The notes under the pieces: generated by a model | Database searches by the model: none | What the model was told of the DNA's origin: nothing | The model's input: only the letters and a program-made list of their open reading frames with translations | Assembly: GCF_025118155.1 (NCBI RefSeq) | Contig: NW_026251393.1 | Location: 434,001-498,000 of the forward strand | DNA: 64,000 bases | Direction of reading: 5' to 3' | Source of the DNA: Cokeromyces recurvatus | Taxonomy: Eukaryota; Mucoromycota; Mucoromycetes; Mucorales; Mucoraceae | Shown here: piece after piece, positions 45,966 through 62,565 of the stretch | Position numbering within the stretch: position 1 is the first letter of the stretch | Layout: every line of letters starts with the position of its first letter | Made by a program: the position numbers and the translations under genes

Positions 45966-47067
45966 ATGGCCAATTCTAAATATGAATATGTCCGACATTT
46001 CGAATTAGCGGATAACATGCTACCTAATACATGGCTTGTTGTTCGTATTGATGGCCGTGGATTCCATAGGTTTGTCCGAAATCTTTTTTTTTTTCTTTTT
46101 CTTTTTTCTTTAGGTAATTGACTAATCTTATTTATTCAGATTTTCACAAGCACATAATTTTGCAAAACCAAATGATAGGCGAGCGATTGATCTTATGAAT
46201 CGTTGTGCTATTGAAGTTATGAAGGATATCAAAGATATTATTCTAGCCTATGGTCAAAGTGATGAATATAGGTAAGTATGGTATTATGTAATCAATGAAG
46301 AGACCCTTATTTAATATGCATTTAGCTTTATTATACCAAAATCATCAACATTATATTCTCGTAGATCAAGGTAAAATGATATACATATATAGATGAATCT
46401 TTTATTTATTTTCTATCAAAGTAAAATTTGTTCTACGATTGTAAGTCTATTTGCCTCAAATTATGTAATGCATTGGGCAGAATATTTTGGTGAAACCAAA
46501 CTACAATATGCACCATGCTTTGATTCCAGGACAGTTTGCTACCCTAACGATACAGTTTTACGTGATTATTTATGTTGGAGACAAGCTGATTGTAAGTTGA
46601 TAATGTATGTATGTATGAATAATTTCCCAAATTTAATGTTTATCTTATAGGCCATATTAATAATTTATTTAATACTACCTTTTGGGCTCTTGTTAACCAA
46701 GGAGGATTATCTGAAGAAGAGGCAGAAAAACGCTTAAGAGTAAGTGTGTGTGTATATGTTTGGAGTATTAACTTTAAATTTAACTCTCTCCTTTTTTTTT
46801 CTTCTTCTAAACAAACAAACAAACAAAAAGGGCACATTTTCAAAAGATAAGCATGAAATTCTATTTACACAATTCTCTATCAACTATAACAACATAGAGC
46901 CTATTTATAAAAAAGGTTCAACCATTATTCGTAAGAAGACAGAGGTCACTTCTATTTCTCCAAATTCTGGTGAAGAAGTAAAACGAATGAAGTTAGTGCC
47001 TACTGCTATCTATGAAGATATTATAGGGGATGCATTTTGGGAAGCTCATCCTGAATTGCTTAAATAG
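45966..47067 (+). CDS. THG1: tRNA-His guanylyltransferase
   Basis: Six exons, 45966-46069, 46140-46271, 46326-46370, 46422-46591, 46651-46739 and 46831-47067, give 258 aa; every junction keeps phase. The palm-domain metal motif is [14 protein letters not shown] (Asp about 29), followed by KPND, YGQSDEYSF (second metal Asp), YSRRSSK and [14 protein letters not shown]. The enzyme adds a G to the 5' end of tRNA-His in the 3'-5' direction, the identity element for histidyl-tRNA synthetase. Its substrate gene, tRNA-His(GTG), is at 11761 in this window and lacks an encoded G-1, as expected. Confidence 0.97.
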
Positions 47068-47391
47068 AATAGACATTTTATATATTTGTGTATGTAATAG
47101 AAAAAAAATTTTATGTACATGTGTATATATGTATGTATATGCAAATGTATATGTATACAGATATGTATATATATATATATATTTTTGTTATCAAATATAA
47201 TGACAGCATTACTTTTAATGTTTGTAAAATGACCAAAGATATTACTATTTATCAGATCTATCTTTCAAACAAAAAAATATTTATATTATTGTTATTATTA
47301 TAACTTTTCTGTATTACATAATCATACATAAACAACAATGAAAATTAAAAAAAAAAAAAAGTTTCGTTAGGTTGATTTATTGATTAATTGA
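47068..47391. other. Convergent intergenic, ATGT microsatellite
   Basis: Between the 3' ends of THG1 and the mevalonate diphosphate decarboxylase gene. It contains (ATGT)n/(AT)n repeats (47115-47185) and no gene. Confidence 0.6.
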
Positions 47392-48706
47392 TTATGCAAG
47401 GCTTTTAGGAAGGCCATTTTCAAGATTTAAAAGAGATTCAGAGTCGGGTAAGACACGAGGACCGTCATGAACCTTTGTATGGAGCAAACGACTCACGCTA
47501 TTCATAGGCTGAGTAGGGATAACGTTTTTATTAAATTGCTCATGGTGATTCAATTCTAATTTATCTCCTAGTTTTTCACCTTGATCAAGTACATGGTAAG
47601 GATCTGCAAAGAATTCATGAGCTGGTTTATCCGTAGGGAAATAATGGCCTATCAAACGAATGATTTCACGCATGTTTTCCTTTGGAGCATAGATGACAGC
47701 ATTGGGTCCAGCATCATAAGTGTAAGCAGCCTTCAGCTTACCATCAGGTGAAGTAGCGTTGTATTCATGAATAAGTTGAATGATGGCACGGGAGGTATCA
47801 TTCATATAAAAGATGGGTGGGTAAGTGTCGAGACAGACTGCATGGAACTGGTTTGAATCACGCATTGTCAATTCAGCAAAGGTTTGGAAATCGCGTTCAA
47901 GGATAGCCTTCTTCATGCCTTCCATACGCTCAGGGACAACATGCTTGATACGTTCAGTCATCAATGTACTTGATTTAATAGTAGACTGCATACCTGCAGT
48001 AGAGGAGGTACCCTTTTTAGCGTCCGAGACAACACAAATAAGAGCTTCTAATTCAGGCCAATGCGTTTCAGGTGCAACTTGAACAGCATAAGAATCAGAT
48101 CCATCTTCCTTTTCACCCATTTCCCAGGATACAAAACCACCAAAGAGGGAACGACAGGCTGAGCCGGATCCCTGACGTGCGATGCGAGAGATGGTAGAGG
48201 TAGGGACATCGAGTTCAAATAATTGGGATAATGTAAAAACCAAAGCGGCTAAACCGGAAGCAGAGGAAGCAAGGCCAGCAGCGGTAGGAAAGTTATTTTC
48301 AGAGCAGATATGAAGTCCATATGTAGACAAAGGCTCAAGAACTTTACCTTCAGCAGCTGCCTTGGCTTCCATCTCTTGACGAATAGCACGTGTCTCACGG
48401 AAACAATTGTGCATACGTTTGTTCTTTGTGATATCTTCTTCAATACCATTCAACCAAAGTCTATCTTGTGTAAATTCCTTTGAAGCAGAAATTGTTGTTT
48501 TACTATGAAGAATATCTTGTGATAATGTTACAGATAAAGAACTATTTGTAGGTAAAATAAGTTCTGTATCGCGTTTGCCCCAATATTTGATAACCTATTG
48601 AAAAAAAAAAGGGAGAATTTAGACATTCATCATTGACGATCAATAAGTTAAAAAATAAAATACCTACAGCAATGTTAACAGGTGCAGTACAGGTAACAGT
48701 CTTCAT
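47392..48706 (-). CDS. MVD1: Diphosphomevalonate decarboxylase
   Basis: Two minus-strand exons, 48706-48668 (13 codons) and 48594-47392, give 413 aa (yeast Mvd1 is 396). The junction rebuilds the family start APVNIAVIKYWGKRD. GHMP-kinase-fold motifs follow: NSSLSVTLS, NFPTAAGLASSASGLAAL (the ATP-binding GLASSAS loop), RQGSGSACRSLFGGFV, and VVSDAKKGTSSTAGM. The C-terminal domain contains YTYDAGPNAV. It converts mevalonate diphosphate to isopentenyl diphosphate in the mevalonate pathway, feeding sterols, ubiquinone and, in Mucorales, carotenoids and trisporic acids. It is divergent from mitochondrial GluRS. Confidence 0.97.
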
Positions 48707-51205
<2,499 letters not shown>

Positions 51206-51280
51206 TAATAATAAAATTATATAAATAAATACATCGCATTTATTTTTAAATTATAATAGTAATAATTATAATAAAATAAC

Positions 51281-51813
51281 TTATTGAGCGCTCAAGATGT
51301 CAGAGTCACCAGCATCAGTGATGGAGAGGACACTGGTACGGAAGAGCTTACCACAAGCAGTACCAAGATCGATGTTGTTACCATTGTAGTGGTGAACACC
51401 AGTCTTGGACAACATGGCATAGTATTCGATCTCAGACTTACGAAGAGGAGGACAGTTACCAGCAATGATGACCAACTTAGCTATAAGAAAAAAAAAAAAA
51501 GAGACATTAGCAAAACAGTTCGGGGGAACATTCTCTGCCCAAGATTGGTGGAAAATGAGGACAAGGATGAATGTTTTTTTTTTGTAGAAAAAGACTACAT
51601 TAAACGGGCTCCTGCCCCCCGAGAAGATTAAACAAAAAAAGGGGAAACTGTAGTCTATGAATATAAAATTATAAAAGATAACTTACCCTTTCCTTGACGA
51701 ATAGTCTTCAAGGTAGTCTTGTAACCAAGAGTGTACTTGCCAGACTTCATGACAAGTTGAAGACGAGAGTTAATGGATTCAGCATTCTTCTTGGACTTGA
51801 CAGTAGGAGCCAT
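51281..51813 (-). CDS. RPL30: 60S ribosomal protein eL30
   Basis: Exons 51813-51687 and 51480-51281 give 108 aa, the normal length. Family sequence runs throughout: [20 protein letters not shown], the [20 protein letters not shown] kink-turn-binding core, [15 protein letters not shown] and [14 protein letters not shown]. It is a large-subunit protein of the L7Ae fold. The coding sequence is clearly richer in GC and C-ending codons than its surroundings, as expected for a highly expressed gene. The 206-nt intron is the largest of the confident short genes here. The stop lies 76 nt from the convergent GluRS stop. Confidence 0.97.
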
Positions 51814-52325
51814 TTTATATATATATCTTTCTAACTGTTATAGATTATTAATTATTAATTCGAAAAAACGTCAATTTAAATATATTATACATTACACTTT
51901 AGTGAACACGAAAGAGAGAGGAAGATTATAATAATAAGATTGAGTTTCTGTTTTTAGATTAGAAAAAAAAAATTACTTGAAAATTTTTAGAATAATTTTA
52001 ATTGGATAAAAATATAAGCCACCACAAGCAACTCAATAAATAAATAATAATAATCATGATTTAAAGTTCCGAGCCGCACCTTTCAAACTTGCATACAGCG
52101 AAGCTGGGAAATATTGGTTAATTTAGAAATTTGAATGGTGATAATAGCAAAATAATTTAGTGCTTACTAAAAAAAAGTACTGGCGAAAAAAACCAAAAAA
52201 TGATTGACTCACCAATATTTTTAAATAAGCTCAGAGCAACATACCTGCATTAAATAACCAAAGCGATAACTTTGGCGGAGATTTGCTATTGTTTCCTTCA
52301 TTCTGGTTTTGACGCTTCTTTTCTG
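51814..52325. other. Region between eL30 and the Fanzor-like relic
   Basis: No gene was seen. It contains the eL30 promoter and the 3' flank of the Fanzor-like relic. Any guide-RNA or terminus sequence of that element would lie here, but I see no clear inverted repeat. Confidence 0.4.
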
Positions 52326-54460
52326 CTAAAAAACATCAGGGCGTTTACCTGTCTCTCTCAAGCTCATCAAGATCTTTTGAAAGTTTAAAACAACTGCCAT
52401 ATCTCGATTCCACAGCTTTCGTGGAATTTCCTTGACTTGTTCAAGGTTGGTCAACAGACAGTTACGATTTTTATATCTAATAGTTCAGTAATTATTATCA
52501 TTCTCTGTCGTATTAATACAATTCATACTGTTACTTTACCTCAATAAGCCATGCCATTTTACAGTTGGCATTTTGGCACTCTCTTATGGGGGCGAGGGTT
52601 GGCGACTGTTTTAAACGTTTCTAATAAACTTTCACAGGTTGGGGCAACATGAAGAAGTCTTATATTCGTCAATCTTGAATACTTGGAAGCCGTTTTTCTT
52701 CAGCATTCGAATGAGACCTTTGTTCCTGGTTGGCTCGTGATATTTTGTGTTTGAAGCAGACCAATTGCCAATAACAAGAATCTCATCATGACCAAACTTC
52801 TTTTTCAACTTCTTCACTAATATCTGGTCATTTTGATCACAGAAAATTTTGGATGAAAACTTCAGCTTTCGGAATGGCAAAACTTGAAGTTTCTCCAACA
52901 ATTCCCCGATATGTTGTTTTAGGTTGACTTCTTCATCCACGATCATCTTCTCTGCAAGTTCAAGCACCGTATTTTTGACTCCATCGTCCAATCTCTCTGA
53001 GATATGTCGTTGCTGTAACATTAGCTGCAAGTACGTATGGTACGGTTGAGATTGCGTTCGAGTGTCAGGAGAAGAAACGATGTCTTGAATATTTAAGACG
53101 AATAAATGTCTAAAATACAAGTTGCTTTTCTCATCCACACAAAAGTCAAACAGGGAGCCGGGGAAGTAAAGATCTTTGGATGATTTTGTTTCATTTCCAT
53201 AGTATTGGTTTAATACTTTTTCCATTGATGATCTTGTCTTAATGTAATCTACAAATTTGAGTACATCTACAGTGGATGACGGGGTTTTGGAAAGAAGAGC
53301 TTCATCGGATTCAACCATGGATGGTTTAGTTGACTTTCGTAAAGTTCTAAAGTGTCTTGATCTTTTTGATCTGTCATTTTTTGTAAAAACAAGAACTTTC
53401 TTGTGCTTGACCACACTGGTTTCTTTCATACAGTATAAAATATCACGTCTTTCAGGATCAATCAAAATGCATCTTCCATTCGCACTTGCCAGCTCTGCTT
53501 ATGTTAATGTTTCAATATACTGGGCATCATTGTCACTTCTTGTTCCACCTTCCTTTTTTGAAGTTCCAGGACTATCTTCTGTTAGCTTTTTCTTCCTAGT
53601 TGTAGCAGTATTTTGCTTTAGAATAGAAACACCAATTCCATCAGTCTCCAAAGTTCCTTCAAAATGAAGAGACTTATTTAATCCTTGTTCTTTAAAAGCC
53701 TTTTTTTTTCCAAATCAGTTACTTGAGCCCAGGTTTTAATTTTATCCTTCGCAGGCTTCTTGTTTTTGAGAATATGGAAGTTAACGATCTTACTATCCAC
53801 TGTCATATATGTGGGAATAAACATGGTTCGTATAGGAAAGCAAACGAATTCTTTCAACTTCTCTGATTCAACAAGTTGTGCAAGTCTATAAAAAAAACCT
53901 TGAAGTGATTTACTGGTCGAGCCAGTACATCATAGAAAATTGAATCTTTATGGAATCTGTAGTCTGTAGGATACATGGAGAATAGAGTTTCTATTTCTGA
54001 TATTGACTTTTCATCCAAGATGTCAGAATTGGGCATTTCTTTTTTTTTTTCGCCGCAGCAAGTTTTACTTGGGTGCAGGGAGTAAAGACCTCTTTACGGA
54101 CAGCTGCTTGTATGACTTTTGTGCTATATCCTTCTGTCGTCATTCTTTCTTGAAGAGCATTTGATTTTTCTTTCTTTTTTTTTTTTGCAAAGTTCGTTTA
54201 GCATTTCGCGGAGCCTATTCCCAAAATGGGCTTTGATATTATTGTAATAGGCGGTTTCAATTTTCGTACATTCGTACAAAGCAATTTGCTGCGCATATGC
54301 TAGTTTAAGTGGAATATAGCCGGCATTTTTTTTTAGCAATATAAGCCTTTGTGTTTGGCAATCAATTGTCTATATAATTTCGTTGTTTCTTTGAGGCGTG
54401 TTTTTCGAGATTTGGTACCATCATACACTCGTCTCAGATTAAGACTCAAGAATACTTTAA

Positions 54461-54503
<43 letters not shown>

Positions 54504-55414
54504 TGTTGACATAGCTTTTCAAGTCAAACTCGATATTTTTCACCAACTCACTTACAAAGATATACTTGATAAAGGCAAAAGTGTGGGTGACGATTGTATT
54601 AGTAATATATGCCGGCTTCCAAATGCTCTTTACAGTCGCCTTTACCGCTATGACGCGTTTGTCAGCTACTTCAATATTTCTTTCTGTAGCAGCAACCGAA
54701 CTTGCTTCAGAAACGGGGGATGTCTTGGTAGTACCCGTAGTAGTAGCTTTGATAGAAGCAGCAGCAGTAGATGTAGCAGTAGAAGCAGTGGATTTAGCAA
54801 CAACAGCAGTAGATATTGCAAAAGTAGAAGTTGAAGAACCTTTGGATTCCTTATGGGGAGCAAACTTGCTGGTTTCACCAGATGTAGTTTGTCTTGTGAT
54901 AGTTTCGCAAAAAAAATTTATCGTCAGAATCAAGATATGTAATCGTCCAAAGTCACTACGCTTGTACTAAATACTTCATTTGTTGTAGAAGGATCGATGT
55001 TGCTTGAACTTCCCACATTATATTGGACGTCAGGTAGAATTGCATCTCTAGCTCTTTCTTTGCCTTTGGCCCTCTTTCTTTGAGACTCATCATTTTGAGT
55101 ATTTTCTCTGCCTTATGTGGTTTCTATGTTAGTTTTAGCGTGCATTAAAAGGCTATCATAAAAGTACATACCTTTTCTCTTCCTAATAACAACAGTGGGA
55201 TTGAAAATCATCATCAGAGTTTTCTTGGATAGCTTCGTGATATATGTTAGAAGGACCAGGCGCTGTTTTTGAAACGGTCGTCGTGGCGTCTGCATGTCAA
55301 TCGTGTGGTTAATATTAGAAAAGTAGATAATTCTCTATATACTTTACCCTTTGTTTTAGCGGATTCTTTTTGAGAGGGTGTTATTGCGGTATCATCTTTT
55401 TTTTTTCTTCGCAT
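52326..55414 (-). pseudogene. Fanzor (eukaryotic TnpB-like) RNA-guided nuclease relic
   Basis: Read on the minus strand from about 55414. A disordered N terminus (KDDTAITPSQKES) and Ala/Ser/Thr-rich stretches lead into helical segments: KLAYAQQIALYECTKIETAY at about 54290, then YPTDYRFHKDSIFYDVLARP at about 53950. The RuvC-like domain follows: CILIDPERRDILYC (first Asp, about 53457), VIGNWSAS (about 52765), IDEYKTSSCC (about 52660), a CxxC finger, and LWNRDMAVVLNF (last Asp, about 52405). A 63-nt intron fits at 52539-52477. Lesions: TAA just before the first RuvC motif (ETLT-stop-AELAS), an extra C frameshifting the zinc finger at about 52640, frameshifts at A/T runs, and an A42-class run at 54462-54499. 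This order of motifs defines the TnpB/Fanzor family. Confidence 0.78.
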
Positions 55415-56306
55415 TTGCAAAGCATTCGCTTTCAGGATTTTTGGATGAAGTATTAAAAAAAGAGAATTACTTTGCTAGTTTATTGTAACTACTTTTTTTT
55501 TTTTTGATATATCTCGACACATATATAAACACATAATTTATGGGTTATTTATCATTACTATTATGTTTTTCTTTGCCTTTATCAATAACTATCAATTAAT
55601 GAACCAAAGCCAGGTAAATAAACTTTAACACGAGCTCTTATGAATATCTTATTAACTATTGAATAAAGCTGATTCTATAATAAAACCCTTGATCTGCATG
55701 TTCCAGTTATATAAGCCCATTATCGATAGACATAGTTTATAAGAACATGTGCGAAATTTTTTGTTTACACGTATATAAACATCTCAAAGATATAATTGAA
55801 TTGTGAAGACTGATCAGACTCTAAACACCATTGATCAGGGCTTTAACAAAGCTGTTGATATATATTTTCTTGTTCAAATTAACTATGCGTATCAGTCTAT
55901 AATAATAGTTTTTTAAAACGATGAGTTTAATCAAGGGCGCAAGGTCAGAGGCTATAGACTCACTTATTTAACTCTATATTTTTTTTTCAAAACTGAATTT
56001 AATTGAAACTTTTTGGGTTCTTGCAAAGAGGAAGAATCTGATGGCTAAAGGTACTTTATTCTTAAGAATCGCTGATAAATTTCAAGTGCTCAAAATAACT
56101 TTTAAAAACGGCCAATCATTTTTCAGCTTTTCGGTAACAATTTTTTTTTTAACAAGCGCCAAATTATTTTCTAAATTAACCAATATTTTCCAGCTTCACT
56201 GTATAATAAATATTGACAATAAAAATAGGCTAGTAGTAGTAGTAATAGACTACAGTTTTTATATAAATATGTATTTTATTATGTATACATTTAAAGATAA
56301 TTTTAT
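55415..56306. other. Flank of the Fanzor-like relic, no gene
   Basis: AT-rich; a weak open frame over 56041-56454 on the plus strand overlaps the RPN8 3' end and lacks protein-like composition. It may contain the 5' end of the decayed element. Confidence 0.45.
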
Positions 56307-57526
56307 TTATTCAATTTGCATATCTTCTGTTTTTTCAGTAGCTTCCTTCACATCAGCATCTGAGTCCTTTACTTCTTTCTTATCAGTCTCTTCTGTATTT
56401 TCCAAAGCATTTTCGTTCTTAAGATTTTCAATCTTATTATCAATCAAATTATGAAGAGCAATGACAGCACGAATCATACTTGACAAGTAAATTAATAATA
56501 ACTGATCATTTGTTTTTGTACTGAAAGAGTTGACCATATCTTGATTTTCAAGGTTGGGGAGTAAATTGAAGATATCCTGTAAATTGTAAATAATTTGGTG
56601 ATTTACAGGTAATTTACCACTCACAACTTTTTGAAGATAATCACGAATTTCTTCGAGACGGCCTTGAAGACCACCCAAAGATGATAACTGGGCAGCAATA
56701 CGTGTGGATAATGTACCAACTGCATTATCTTTAATATCTCTTAGTAAATGTTCTACACCGATTTCTTCTGCTTCCTCTGCAACTATCTCTGATGGAACAT
56801 GCATGAATGTTTTTGTTGTAGCTGTACCATCCTATAGAATCTTATCATAAATACATATACATACATACATACACATGTATAATATGTAATACAAATAGAT
56901 ACAAAACTTACATCCTTGATTTCTTCAATTGCAAAATAAGCATCTGTGGGTATTTCGGCATCATTAGGTTTAACATCAATAATGACAAGAACTGGATTAG
57001 GCGTATATCTCTTGAAAAGTTCGTTGATTTCTAAATCTGATGAACGAAGTTTTGGTCCACTATGATACCATCCAATTAGCTTTTCCTTTGCTAAGGGATT
57101 TCATACGCACATATGTATATATATATGTATATATTTAATTAACTGTATAATAGCATAAACTATCCCATTATGTATTTACCGTTAACTTTCTTGAACATGT
57201 CATTCATTGCTTCGACATAATTATGATCTAAAAACCAAACTGAAGGATCCTTTTCATCTTCTTCAAAAGGGACTAGAAATAAAAATAAAAGTAAGTAATT
57301 CTATAAATGCGTTGATTACTAGTTGTCTTTTTTTTTTTTTTTTTTTTTTACCAGCGAAGCTGTTGGAAATATTAACTGTCTTTCCTTTATTTTGACCGAG
57401 TAAAACACCAACAACGCGCTTTTTTGTATCCTTTGCAACACGATTATAATGATCAGTTGCTGAAAGTAAAACAAGAGGATGTACGTGAGCTATAACTGAA
57501 GGTTGAACGGTTGTTGTAGCAGGCAT
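56307..57526 (-). CDS. RPN8: 26S proteasome lid subunit Rpn8 (PSMD7)
   Basis: Four minus-strand exons, 57526-57352, 57272-57180, 57090-56912 and 56831-56307, give 323 aa. The MPN domain begins [15 protein letters not shown], with [28 protein letters not shown] and [11 protein letters not shown]. The catalytic JAMM residues are not complete, as is normal for Rpn8, the inactive partner of the deubiquitinase Rpn11. The C-terminal helices contain [18 protein letters not shown] and [21 protein letters not shown]. The acidic Glu/Lys tail (about residues 285-323) is longer than in many orthologues. A T run of about 24 lies in intron 1 next to the donor. Confidence 0.96.
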
Positions 57527-57564
57527 GTTATATAAATATATATGTGTATATATGTGTATACTAA

Positions 57565-57599
<35 letters not shown>

Positions 57600-58861
57600 T
57601 AATTCCAAGTAGTTAAACACAAAGATACTTACGCGTACGTCGGAAGACTAAAAAAAAAAAAAAAGAAATGATTTTATTTGACGCATTATATTGGTGTAGT
57701 TTGTTTTTTTTAAAAAAAAAAAATGTGACGTAAAACAAGCAGCCCAATCAAATCAATAGTTGTTGAGTGGGTTGCCTTATTTTTATGAAAATAGGTTTAT
57801 GATAAATCTCAAGGTAAACTATAAAGGTCAAAACTGCTCAAGTTAGATTATCGATAAAAAAAAAAAAAAAAAAAAAAAAAAAAGATAGCAAAATAACCCC
57901 TTTGGGATTAAGGATAAAGAAAAGAAAGGAAAAAATGCAAAAGTATAGCTATGGTATAATTAGTGAGGGGAAACTATCTTCGTCTAAGATGTAACAGAAG
58001 TAAAGTTGGATTTCTTCTTTTTTTTCTTCCTTTATTACGATGGAAGAGATAATGATAGGTTATGTAATATGATTAACTAACGAACAAATCAAGAAAGAAT
58101 ATTGAAATATGAATGCAGTTGATGTGCAGGGTTATCTTTAAAAGAAGAAAGATGAGAGGATGGTACATGATTTCAGACGTTTGAAGTCTATTTACTTGTG
58201 TTATCTACAATAACCAAACTATTTAGCATTTATTCTTGGCCATAATTCCGTAGCCCATTTATTCATATATTTCATCTCGACTTAGTAAGAGCTAGTCATA
58301 GTATCTAATTTGTTAGTTTATTCTTTTAGGAATGCACCATGTGGGTTCATGGCACATAAATAACATGATGCTATTTATTTTGTATAAAAAGTATACGGAC
58401 ACATTAATTCATCCTTGCTGTCATTTCGTATTAACATAAAGCAAAACCAATATGTTCCTTACTCTAAAAGAAAAAAAAAGAAAGTATTATTTCTCACAGT
58501 GAAAATAAGTTATTCTTTTACTGATGCAAAAAAAAAAAAGGGAGAACTAGATAAAATCTTAAGAATGAAATGCTTTTTACTCGATAATCGTACAGCTTTC
58601 TGACATTTACCTACATATAAGTTGTTATAGTGTTAAGAAAAACATATACAGTTGTACTTGTCAGACATGATGTTGAAGCAATAAATAATAGTCTTTTTTT
58701 TTTTTTTTAAATCAGTTCCTGAATACCGAAACTAAGTTTTGTCTTACTCAAATTTTATTGGATCGTCTGGTATATACGTCACATGTTTAAAATTGAATGT
58801 ATGCATTGAACACGCTTTTTTTTTTTTTTTTTTTCGTAATTTCTTTCAAAAGCATATAATA
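57527..58861. other. 1.3-kb intergenic, RPN8 / RAB2 divergent promoters
   Basis: No gene with coding character. It holds long A runs (about 57566-57596, 57857-57883) and T runs (58693-58708, 58818-58834). Confidence 0.5.
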
Positions 58862-60145
<1,284 letters not shown>

Positions 60146-60331
60146 AAAAAACATTTTATTTTTATTTTTATTTTTTTTTTTTTTTACGCATTATATATCC
60201 TTAATAACATATATAACATTTTTTATTTTTATTTTTTCATTACTAATAAATTCTTAAATTAACTCTAATCATTTATTGTTGTCTCTTTCTTTTCTTTTCT
60301 TTTATTTTATCTTATTACTATTATATCTAGA

Positions 60332-62447
60332 ATGATAGAAGAAGAAGAAGTAGTTATTAACAATAGAAGTCAACATGTACTTGATCATCATAACTTACAA
60401 ACATCCTTTTGTAAAATTAACTATGATGCAGCAGTAACTCAAATATTATTTCCTACTTCTACTGGTAGTCAGCAACTATTCACTACAGTCCAAAAATCGC
60501 GTGAATCAGTCATGTCTGATATAGAGGATACAATTGAGCAAATTATTACATCTATTATGATAGGTGAACCCATTAAATTACCATTTTTAACGAGAAAACT
60601 TGGCTCTACTCAACAGCACAAGTATTACATAATTTATAATAATAATAACAATAACAATAAAAATTAAACATGGAGTATATAATAGGAAAAGAAAAGAAAA
60701 AGAAGACATTAACAATGATTTAAATCCACACTATAATACTACTGAAGAAGTTGTCAATAATGTTAGATATTTATCTTTGTCTAATGCTGTGTCCACAAAA
60801 GCATTAGGTATATATATATATATATATATATACGTACTGTAAAGATAAGTATATAGCTTACCTATATTAATGTAGCTCGCTATATATCTGTGTTACAAAT
60901 GATTTATGAAGCTATTGCTTATCGAATAATGGTTACAAAACGAGATATGTTTTATAGAGATGTTCCACTCTTCGGTACTCAAGCTGTTGTTGATATTGTA
61001 AATTATTCAAAAATACACATATGATATATACAAGTATATATATATATATATATATATTTACATACATACATACATAGATTGTAGATGATATTTCATGTCA
61101 TTTTAATGTACCAAGATCATCATTAAATGTGGTAAACTATTTAATGAATAGTAAATGATTATTAGTATAGACTTACTTACTTGTATGATATAGAGTGCTG
61201 CTTCTAAAGGTCTCGTCTTTGGCCCTATCAGAATTAGATTGAAAAATAATAAAATTATGGATTGTATGAGTATTCACGAAGAAGAAGATGATTGTCATGA
61301 TCAAGTAAGTATATAGCATCAACATGATATATAAGCACATACTTACAGTAATATTGTTATTATTATTATTATTATTTTTAAAATATCACAGGGAATGCTT
61401 ATACCACCTATCCATCAAATTCTTGAGATACAATCAAAAGCAAGCTGTATGATTGTTGTCGAAAAAGAGGTTTCTATATATATAAATAAATATGAATATA
61501 TATATACATGTATACATATATGCATGCTTAAGAATATACATTTATATCTATATCTTTTGTAAATTTATTACATATATGTGATAGGCTACATTTAGATATT
61601 TAGTTTCAATTGGATTTTGTGAATCATTAACACAAAGTTGTGTATTAGTTACAGTAAGTATGCATATATGAATCTATTTTAGTATAAACACACACACACA
61701 TATATATATATACTATTTATATAAAATCACATAGGGAAAAGGATATCCTGATTTATGTACAAGACAATTCATTAAACACTTTTCTACTTGTTACAGCAGT
61801 AAACCTATTTTAGCTTTAATGGATAATGATCCTCATGGTCTTGATATTTATGCTACTTATAAATGGGGAGCAAGAGTGACTATAGTCAATACTAGTAATA
61901 TATTCATCTATTTATCTTTATATATATATATATATAGGCTATGGCGTTTGATGTCTTGAATCTAGCTGTTAACAGCATTCAATTAATTGGATTAACTTGT
62001 CAAGATCGAAAAGAGTATATATAACATATTCATATATAATATATCTTGATTTACCTTACTCCTTTTACTATTATAATGTTCCATAGATACTCAATTGCAC
62101 TAGAGTGCTATATTCATATGACAGAAAGAGATAGATCAAAGTGCCTTCATATGGTTCGAACTTATCATTTAAATGAAAATCCAGGTGAGAGTCAACTTAT
62201 TGAAAGAGGTTGGAGAGATATTCAAAATGAATTAAGTTCACAAAGTCACCAAGATTATATGTAATGTATTCTATTGATGACGTATTACATATCTATTCAT
62301 CTTTTTTTTCTTTTAATCAATAATAGAAATGAAGTTTATGCTTTATTAAAATCAGATTACAAGTGTGAACTACAGTCTTTGAATCATACTGGTCCTTATG
62401 GCATTAGTAATTATCTAACATCCAAACTTGACAAATATTTATCGTAA
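60332..62447 (+). CDS. SPO11: Spo11 meiotic DNA double-strand-break transesterase
   Basis: Eleven exons, 60332-60621, 60686-60807, 60876-60997, 61078-61131, 61194-61304, 61392-61469, 61585-61653, 61735-61875, 61938-62014, 62087-62260 and 62327-62447, give 452 aa with agreeing phases. The winged-helix domain has TKRDMFYRDVPLFGTQ, with the catalytic Tyr at about residue 164. The Toprim fold follows: IVVEKEA (Glu about 257), then LALMDNDPHGLDIY (Asp312, Asp314). These are the hallmarks of topoisomerase VI subunit A/Spo11. The protein makes meiotic breaks, staying covalently attached to DNA 5' ends until MRN and a CtIP-type factor (here at 15155) release it. It lacks premature stops, so the sexual cycle machinery looks intact here. 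Confidence 0.95.
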
Positions 62448-62565
62448 AAAAAAAAAAAAAAAAAAAAAGTCCGCTACTGTTGCTCAATTATGATTAACTT
62501 GATGTCCTTTTGCTGTATTTTATGTTGTTGCTCTTTTTTTTTTTTTTTTTTAAATAAATAAAACT

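Noticed and set aside
47825..48082. Plus-strand ORF opposite the MVD1 gene
   Set aside because: Shadow of a clearly conserved coding exon on the other strand.
54349..54970. Plus-strand ORFs over the Ser/Ala-rich part of the Fanzor-like relic
   Set aside because: They run antisense to the relic reading and are created by GCA/GTA simple repeats and an A run.
52326..55414. Considered as an IS605/IS607 insertion with its own recombinase
   Set aside because: No TnpA or serine-recombinase reading was found in the flanks; only the nuclease-like gene is visible.
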